Assembly (NCBI GenBank): GCA_030043575.1
Contig: JASHXK010000511.1
Span: 1 to 18,167, forward strand
Reading direction: 5' to 3'
Origin: Terriglobales bacterium
GTDB lineage: Bacteria; Acidobacteriota; Terriglobia; Terriglobales; Acidobacteriaceae
Length of the DNA: 18,167 nt
Position numbers and translations under genes: made by a program. Within the stretch, counting starts at the first letter, position 1, and each line of letters begins with the position of its first letter. Under the pieces are notes generated by a model that was not told the DNA's origin, searched no databases, and was given only the letters and a program-made list of their open reading frames with translations. This document shows positions 13,776 through 18,167 of this stretch, piece after piece.

Positions 13776-15998
13776 ATGGCGAAACTTCCGACAGATATTC
13801 CGACGATCGTCAGCCAGTTTGGCCCGTCGCTGCATCGCGTGCCGCCCGGCGGTTGGGAGCAGACGGGCGAGGATGAAAAGCAGGTCAAAACGCATTGTTG
13901 TTTCTGCGGCCAGCAGTGCGGCATTCAACTGCGCGTGCGCAACAACAAAGTGGTTGGCTTCGAGCCCTGGGAAGACTTTCCCTTCAACAAGGGCAAGCTC
14001 TGTCCCAAGGGGGTCAAGCGCTACATGCAGGACGAGCATCCCGACCGCCTGAAGACCCCGCTCCAGCGCGCGGAGGGTAAGGGATATGAGCCGCTATCGT
14101 GGGACGCCGCGATGACGCGCGTTGTCAGTGAGATTCAGCGGATTCAGAGCACCTTTGGCAAAGATGCATTCGGCATTCTTAGTGGGGCGTCGCTAACCAA
14201 CGAAAAAGCGTATCTGATGGGGAAGTTCGCGCGCGTGGCGATGCAAACGGCAAACATTGATTACAACGGCCGGCTGTGCATGGTTTCGGCAGGGGCGGCG
14301 TCGAAGAAAGTTTTTGGCGTCGATCGCAGTGCGAACCCGTGGAGCGATATTCCGAAAGCCAAGGTCATCCTGGTGGCGGGGGCAAACGTCGCGGAGTGCG
14401 CCCCGATCACTACCGACTATCTGTGGCAGGCGCGTGAGAACGGTGCCAAACTCATTGTCCTCGACCCGCGCATGACGCCGATCGCGCGGAATGCCGATTT
14501 GTTCATCCCGGTGCGGCCGGGCGGTGATATCGGCGTCTTCCACGGCATGATGCGCATCATGATCCAGCGTGGCTGGATCGATCGTGCGTACATCGACAAC
14601 TACACGTCGGGCTTTGACGAATACGCTCGCGTCGTCGAGAAGTATACGCCCGAGTACGCGGCGAAGATCGCAGGCGTTCCCTTTGACTTGATCGCCAGAG
14701 CCGCGGAGATGTGGGGACCGGCGCCCAGTAGTTTTCTGCTCCACGCCCGCGGTATCGAACACCACTCCAAGGGAGTTGAGAATTGTATAGCTGCGATTCA
14801 GTTGGTGCTGGCGACGGGCCGCCTGGGACGGGAAGGCTGCGGCTACGCCATGATCACCGGCCAGGGCAACGGCCAGGGTGCACGCGAGCAGGGCCAGAAG
14901 TGCGATCAACTGCCTGGCAACCGCGACATCAGCGATCCCGCCGCACGCAAATACATCGCCGGCGTCTGGGACGTTCCGGAAGAGTCGATTCCCGGCAAAG
15001 GACTATCGGCCGTGCCCTTGGTGGAAGCGATTCATGAAGGCAAGATCAAAGGCCTGCTTTCGATCTGCTTCAATCCTACGGTCTCGCTGCCCGATGCAAA
15101 TTACATTCGCGCTGCACTGGAAGAGCTGGAGTTTTATGTCAACATCGACTTCTTCCTGAGCGAGACCGCGCGTTACGCCGACATCGTTCTTCCCGGATCG
15201 CTCATGGAAGAAGATGAAGGTACAACCACCAGTGTCGAAGGCCGGGTGATTCGCCACCGCAAGGTGGTCACGCCGCCGGGTGAAGCGCGCGAGGACTGGA
15301 AGATCATCTGCGAAATTGCCGCGCGACTGGGTAAAGGCGAGAAGTTCAACTATGCCTCGCCTCGAGACATGTTCGAGGAGCTGCGCGTCGCGTCCAAAGG
15401 CGGCGTTTCGGACTACTACGGCATGACATGGGAGCGCATCGACGCCGAGAACGGAATCTTCTGGCCGTGTCCCGAGCCCGGGCATCCTGGCACTCCGCGG
15501 CTCTACGAAAACAAGAAGTTCAATCATCCGGACGGCCGCGCACACTTTTATCCGGTGGATTGGCGCCCTTCGGTCGAAATGCCGGACGACGAGTATCCGA
15601 TCATCCTCACCACCGGACGAGTCGTATCGCACTTCCTCTCCGGCACTCAGACGCGTCGCATCGGAGCGCTGCTCGACCAGTATCCGCAGCCGCGTTGCGA
15701 GATGCATCCCAGGCTTGCCGAGAAGTTGGGCATCAGCGACGGCGACTTCGTGAAGGTGGAAAGCCGCCGCGGCAGCGTCGTTGTGCGCGCCATGATCGTC
15801 AAGACAATCCGTCCGGACACGGTGTTCGTGCCCTATCACTGGCCGCTTGGGCGCTCGGCCAATAACATGACGATTCGCGCCATCGATCCGGTTTCCAACA
15901 TTCCCGAATACAAGATTTGTGCGGTCAAGGTCAGCAAAGCGGAAGCTCCCACCGATCCCATCTCCCAGCTAGGCGTCGAGGCTGGAGGGGTGCGATGA
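13776..15998 (+). CDS. Molybdopterin oxidoreductase, NarB/Nas-type nitrate reductase catalytic subunit
   Basis: The protein has 740 residues and binds bis-MGD and one [4Fe-4S] cluster; it probably reduces nitrate to nitrite. It starts immediately after the preceding stop. The N-terminal cluster motif is C41-x2-C44-x3-C48 ... C76, followed by K78. The segment NGRLCMVSAG (C168) matches the Mo-binding Cys region 'R.CM.SA' of NapA/NasA/NarB and differs from the formate dehydrogenase motif. GQGNGQGAREQGQKCDQLPG is the form I associate with actinobacterial-type NarB nitrate reductases. The C-terminal molybdopterin dinucleotide-binding domain (TTGRVVSHFLSGTQTRR onward) is complete. No Tat signal is present, so it should stay cytoplasmic. 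It is followed by an overlapping ferredoxin-like gene. Substrate is inferred from motifs plus the NarK-type neighbour; another oxyanion is possible. Confidence 0.88.
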   Translation: MAKLPTDIPTIVSQFGPSLHRVPPGGWEQTGEDEKQVKTHCCFCGQQCGIQLRVRNNKVVGFEPWEDFPFNKGKLCPKGVKRYMQDEHPDRLKTPLQRAEGKGYEPLSWDAAMTRVVSEIQRIQSTFGKDAFGILSGASLTNEKAYLMGKFARVAMQTANIDYNGRLCMVSAGAASKKVFGVDRSANPWSDIPKAKVILVAGANVAECAPITTDYLWQARENGAKLIVLDPRMTPIARNADLFIPVRPGGDIGVFHGMMRIMIQRGWIDRAYIDNYTSGFDEYARVVEKYTPEYAAKIAGVPFDLIARAAEMWGPAPSSFLLHARGIEHHSKGVENCIAAIQLVLATGRLGREGCGYAMITGQGNGQGAREQGQKCDQLPGNRDISDPAARKYIAGVWDVPEESIPGKGLSAVPLVEAIHEGKIKGLLSICFNPTVSLPDANYIRAALEELEFYVNIDFFLSETARYADIVLPGSLMEEDEGTTTSVEGRVIRHRKVVTPPGEAREDWKIICEIAARLGKGEKFNYASPRDMFEELRVASKGGVSDYYGMTWERIDAENGIFWPCPEPGHPGTPRLYENKKFNHPDGRAHFYPVDWRPSVEMPDDEYPIILTTGRVVSHFLSGTQTRRIGALLDQYPQPRCEMHPRLAEKLGISDGDFVKVESRRGSVVVRAMIVKTIRPDTVFVPYHWPLGRSANNMTIRAIDPVSNIPEYKICAVKVSKAEAPTDPISQLGVEAGGVR

Positions 15999-16621
15999 GC
16001 GAGCGGATGTTCTTCATTGACCACTCGCGCTGCATTGGTTGCGAGTCGTGCGTGCAAGCGTGTGCTGAATGTGACACCCACCGCGGCACCAGCATGATTC
16101 ACCTCGAAGTCATCCAGCGCAGTGAGAGTGTGCAGACCACGCCGCAAGTTTGCATGCACTGCGAAGATCCCATCTGCGCGCGTGTCTGTCCGGCGGACGC
16201 AATCAAGAAAACGCCCGACGGCGTAGTGCAGAGTTCACTCAAGCCGCGCTGCATCGGCTGTTCCAATTGTGTGATGTCGTGTCCGTTCGGCGTACCCAAG
16301 TATCAGGCTGCAATCGACCAGATGATGAAGTGCGACATGTGTTACGACCGCAGCAGCATCGGCAAGAAGCCGATGTGCGCGACGGTCTGTCCTTCCGGCG
16401 CGTTGACCTTTGCCACCATGGAGGAAATCCAGCGCACACGCCGCGGCATTCCGATCAACTCCTGGAAGTTTGGCGGCGAAGAAGTCCGCACGAAGGTCTA
16501 TGTCATGGTTCCGCGCACGATCGAGCGCGTAGATGTCGAACTGGTGCAGGTCACGGCGACGCCTGCCCCGTTGCCCGAAGACCCCTACGACGTCGCGCTG
16601 ATGCTGGAGGAAACGATATGA
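15995..16621 (+). CDS. Four-cluster [4Fe-4S] electron-transfer subunit (NrfC/DmsB/PhsB-like)
   Basis: The protein has 208 residues. ATG 15995 overlaps the reductase stop (ATGA), with GGAGGGG just upstream, so translation is coupled. Sixteen cysteines fall in four groups typical of the DmsB/NrfC family: C13/C16/C19/C23, C53/C56/C61/C65, C86/C89/C92/C96 and C113/C116/C128/C132. These would hold four [4Fe-4S] clusters and pass electrons from a membrane donor to the molybdenum subunit. There is no signal peptide. The region after the last cluster (about 140-208) is an extension ending in PEDPYDVALMLEETI. Its place between the catalytic gene and the Rieske gene supports a shared complex. Confidence 0.93.
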   Translation: MSERMFFIDHSRCIGCESCVQACAECDTHRGTSMIHLEVIQRSESVQTTPQVCMHCEDPICARVCPADAIKKTPDGVVQSSLKPRCIGCSNCVMSCPFGVPKYQAAIDQMMKCDMCYDRSSIGKKPMCATVCPSGALTFATMEEIQRTRRGIPINSWKFGGEEVRTKVYVMVPRTIERVDVELVQVTATPAPLPEDPYDVALMLEETI

Positions 16622-17145
16622 GCTGGGAGGAACAAAACCTGAACGGTGCCTGCAAGGGGTGTCCACGCGCTGCGAAGTGGCGCACAGATTTCCCCATCGA
16701 ATGGGAAGGCGACCATTACGTCAGCCGCAGAGAGATGGTGAAGTTTTTAACGCTCGGCTCAGTCCTATTGACCGGCGCGAACTGGATCGCCGCTGTCGCC
16801 GGCCATCTCCAACACAGCAATACGTATCCGGAGAAGATGATTGGATCAGTGTCCGAACTGGATCGGCAGCGCTGGCTGTTGTTTCGCTATCCCACAGAGG
16901 AAGACCCGTGCATTGCAGTGCGGAGCGGCGAAGGCAAGCTGGTTGCGTACTCGCAGGTTTGCACGCATCTGTCTTGCGCAGTCATCTACGACGAGGGCGA
17001 TAACAAGCTGTTCTGCCCGTGTCACAACGGATCGTTCAATATTCTCCAGGGTGAGCCTATCGGCGGTCCTCCGACCCGCCGGCTGCCGCGAATCCTGATC
17101 GAGCAGCGTGGCGATCAGCTCTTGGCTACTGGTGTCGAGGTTTAG
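16618..17145 (+). CDS. Rieske [2Fe-2S] protein with twin-arginine-like membrane anchor
   Basis: The protein has 175 residues. ATG 16618 overlaps the ferredoxin stop (ATGA) and GGAGG lies 7 nt upstream. The Rieske centre is intact: CTHLSC (C115, H117, C120) and CPCHNGSF (C133, C135, H136), giving two Cys and two His ligands plus the stabilising Cys pair. Residues 36-42 (SRREMVK) followed by a hydrophobic stretch (about 43-62) look like the Tat-type anchor of bc-complex Rieske proteins, which would put the cluster domain outside the cytoplasm. An N-terminal tail before the anchor contains ACKGCPRA (C12, C15), an extra CxxC facing the cytoplasm. The gene lies within a nitrate reductase operon, where a Rieske subunit may accept or relay electrons from quinol. 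The export side conflicts with the signal-less partners, so topology is unresolved. Confidence 0.9.
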   Translation: MSWEEQNLNGACKGCPRAAKWRTDFPIEWEGDHYVSRREMVKFLTLGSVLLTGANWIAAVAGHLQHSNTYPEKMIGSVSELDRQRWLLFRYPTEEDPCIAVRSGEGKLVAYSQVCTHLSCAVIYDEGDNKLFCPCHNGSFNILQGEPIGGPPTRRLPRILIEQRGDQLLATGVEV

Positions 17146-17382
17146 ATGAGCATCCGAACGCAAGGCACAACTCTGTTCACCGCAATCCTCATTCTGGTAG
17201 CGTGCACGGTCGTAATGCAGCTTTGGCTTCTCACCGTTTCCATGGAGGCTCTGCTTGCGCATCAGACAAGAACGCTGGTCCCCGCCGCTCTCGGCTCTTC
17301 TGTACTCTTGCTTATCAATGCGGGCCTGCTTCGCTATGTCTTTCGCTTTGACCACGACGCAGAACGCGAAGGTCAGAAATAG
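17146..17382 (+). CDS. Small two-helix membrane protein at the end of the nitrate reductase operon
   Basis: The protein has 78 residues. Its ATG directly follows the Rieske stop (TAGATG), so it is part of the operon and probably translated by coupling. Two hydrophobic helices are visible (about 10-32, LFTAILILVACTVVMQLWLL; and 44-66, LVPAALGSSVLLLINAGLLR). The C-terminus YVFRFDHDAEREGQK is charged and probably cytoplasmic. There are no Cys or heme motifs. From memory it resembles the small proteins called DUF6755 found beside similar Rieske genes; I have not checked this. It is likely an accessory or assembly subunit of the membrane complex. Confidence 0.75.
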   Translation: MSIRTQGTTLFTAILILVACTVVMQLWLLTVSMEALLAHQTRTLVPAALGSSVLLLINAGLLRYVFRFDHDAEREGQK

Positions 17383-17795
17383 ACTCCCCTTACGTGAGTT
17401 CACTGGAACTCCTCCAGCGCAGGCTCCTGCAGGACTGGATTCACAATCCCAGACAACAAAATTGAGGTGTTGTGATGGCATCATCGCCTGTGATGGGAAT
17501 GCCCGCTGTGGTGATCGAGTTGATCGACTGCCAGGAATTGAGCAGCGGCTGACGTTAAAGAGTCGTGGATACGCAGCCGTGTCCGGCGTGGTTGCGATGA
17601 CTTAATTCCGCACATTCCGTTGGGCGACCATATCCGTTTTGAATGGAACAGCGAGGCACTAAATGCTTAGATCGACCGGCACCGCTACGGCTATGATGCC
17701 TCCACGCAGGCGGCGCTATCAGAAAGGCCAGTTGGAGGCGAAACAATGGCAGCTGGCGGGCCTTCAATTCGGCGGACGATCTAAGTTATTGAAAA
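17383..17795 (+). other. Gene-poor stretch between the nitrate operon and the tRNA
   Basis: No intact gene is supported. There are faint coding traces. From 17475 an ATG after GAGGTG reads MASSPVMGMPAVVIELIDCQ and soon stops. From about 17598 a frame reads LIPHIPLGDHIRFEWNSEAL, with a PilZ-like flavour, then stops. From 17693 a frame reads MMPPRRRRYQKGQLEAKQ, resembling the start of some tyrosine integrases. These look like decayed gene pieces, as is common beside a tRNA used as an integration site. Confidence 0.4.
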
Positions 17796-17872
17796 TGGAG
17801 GCCCTGGGCAGAGTCGAACTGCCGACCAACGGTTTAGGAAACCGCTGCTCTATCCATCTGAGCTACAGGGCC
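17796..17872 (-). tRNA. tRNA-Arg (anticodon CCT), CCA encoded
   Basis: Read on the minus strand, the acceptor stem GGCCCTG pairs with CAGGGCC, followed by T and an encoded CCA. The D arm GCTCAGATGGATAGAGC, anticodon arm GCGGT-TTCCTAA-ACCGT and T arm with GTTCGACTC are all in place. The 7-nt anticodon loop gives CCT (bases 17836-17838), reading the arginine codon AGG. Length is 77 nt with CCA. Confidence 0.96.
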
Positions 17873-17889
17873 AAACCTATGCGGTTTCA

Positions 17890-18167
17890 TTAGTTTACAA
17901 GTTTCGAAGTCTCTTGGGAAAGCCGATTTACTGCAAGGTTACTGCAAGTTCGCTGCAACAATTCCATCGCAGCGACGGCTTCCTTCGGAACTCCTTTGAC
18001 GTACAGATTCATCGTGGTTGAAACCTGAGCGTGTCGCAGGATTCCCTGAATCACTTTGTCACTCACTCCGAGGGAATAGAGATTTGTTGCCAATCCCCTT
18101 CGGAATGCGTGCCAGCCAAACCAAGGAATGCCTACACCTTCGATCACGGGTTTGATCTCCCGTCGAG
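17890..18167 (-). CDS. C-terminal part of a tyrosine recombinase / phage-type integrase (partial, runs off the right edge)
   Basis: About 92 residues are in the window; the frame is open through base 18167, and the GTG at 18147 is internal rather than a start. The catalytic C-terminal motifs of the tyrosine recombinase family are present: HAFR (the HxxR box) in GWHAFRRGLATNLYSLGVSD, then GILRHAQVSTT with its conserved His, then the nucleophile Tyr in MNLYVK. About 35 residues follow the tyrosine. Nothing visible is broken, so it may be functional. Its stop is only 17 bp from the 5' end of tRNA-Arg, on the same strand, which marks a probable junction of an integrated element. The usual layout places the integrase at the tRNA 3' end, so this orientation is atypical. 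Confidence 0.88.
   Translation of the reverse strand, partial: RREIKPVIEGVGIPWFGWHAFRRGLATNLYSLGVSDKVIQGILRHAQVSTTMNLYVKGVPKEAVAAMELLQRTCSNLAVNRLSQETSKLVN

Noticed and set aside
14193..15839. Two long minus-strand frames opposite the nitrate reductase catalytic gene
   Set aside because: Shadows caused by high GC at third positions; the plus strand has a full, motif-rich protein.
17475..17695. Possible PilZ-domain gene
   Set aside because: Only short, frame-broken traces (VIELIDCQ, then LGDHIRFEW); too little to name a family.

Overview
The window looks like chromosomal DNA of an acidobacterium (Terriglobia-like). This is an inference from gene content: a GloVer (TIGR03803-type) repeat protein and a decayed GloVer copy, a sulfatase with its formylglycine-generating enzyme, and a NarB-type nitrate reductase cluster. 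GC is moderately high, GTG/TTG starts occur, and Shine-Dalgarno sites are clear.

Left part (1-3391), regulatory. The end of a probable HlyD-like adaptor protein is followed by a terminator hairpin usable from both sides. On the minus strand lie a small, very basic protein made of eight KPA(V/I)RAA(V/I) octapeptides and an NtrC-type sigma54 activator whose receiver domain lacks the usual lysine. A near-consensus sigma54 promoter (-24/-12) lies between the two and points into the repeat-protein gene. Divergent from the activator is a two-gene partner-switching module: a STAS anti-anti-sigma protein and an RsbW-like ATPase.

Middle part (3392-11527), loosely packed and partly decayed. It holds a GloVer remnant, a secreted Cys-rich DUF1566 (Lcl_C) protein, an unlisted 43-codon ORF with a strong ribosome-binding site, a secreted sulfatase (CTPSR motif), a membrane-anchored formylglycine-generating enzyme, the C-terminal stump of a second arylsulfatase on the opposite strand, and a GloVer protein gene broken by a single extra T. 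It reads as an eroding sulfatase/secreted-protein locus with long gene-poor gaps.

Right part (11528-17382), one tight operon on the plus strand: a NarK-type nitrate/nitrite transporter, a multi-helix membrane protein with conserved-looking histidines and a four-Cys tail, a molybdopterin nitrate reductase catalytic subunit, a four-cluster [4Fe-4S] protein, a Rieske protein with a twin-arginine-like anchor, and a two-helix membrane protein. Junctions are 1 nt, 0 nt, ATGA, ATGA and 0 nt, so the products probably form one quinol-linked nitrate reductase. Its makeup (cytoplasmic-looking catalytic unit plus an apparently exported Rieske protein) is the most unusual system here.

Right edge (17383-18167): a gene-poor stretch, a tRNA-Arg(CCT) with encoded CCA, and, just upstream of the tRNA on the same strand, the C-terminal half of a tyrosine recombinase, suggesting the boundary of an integrated element.
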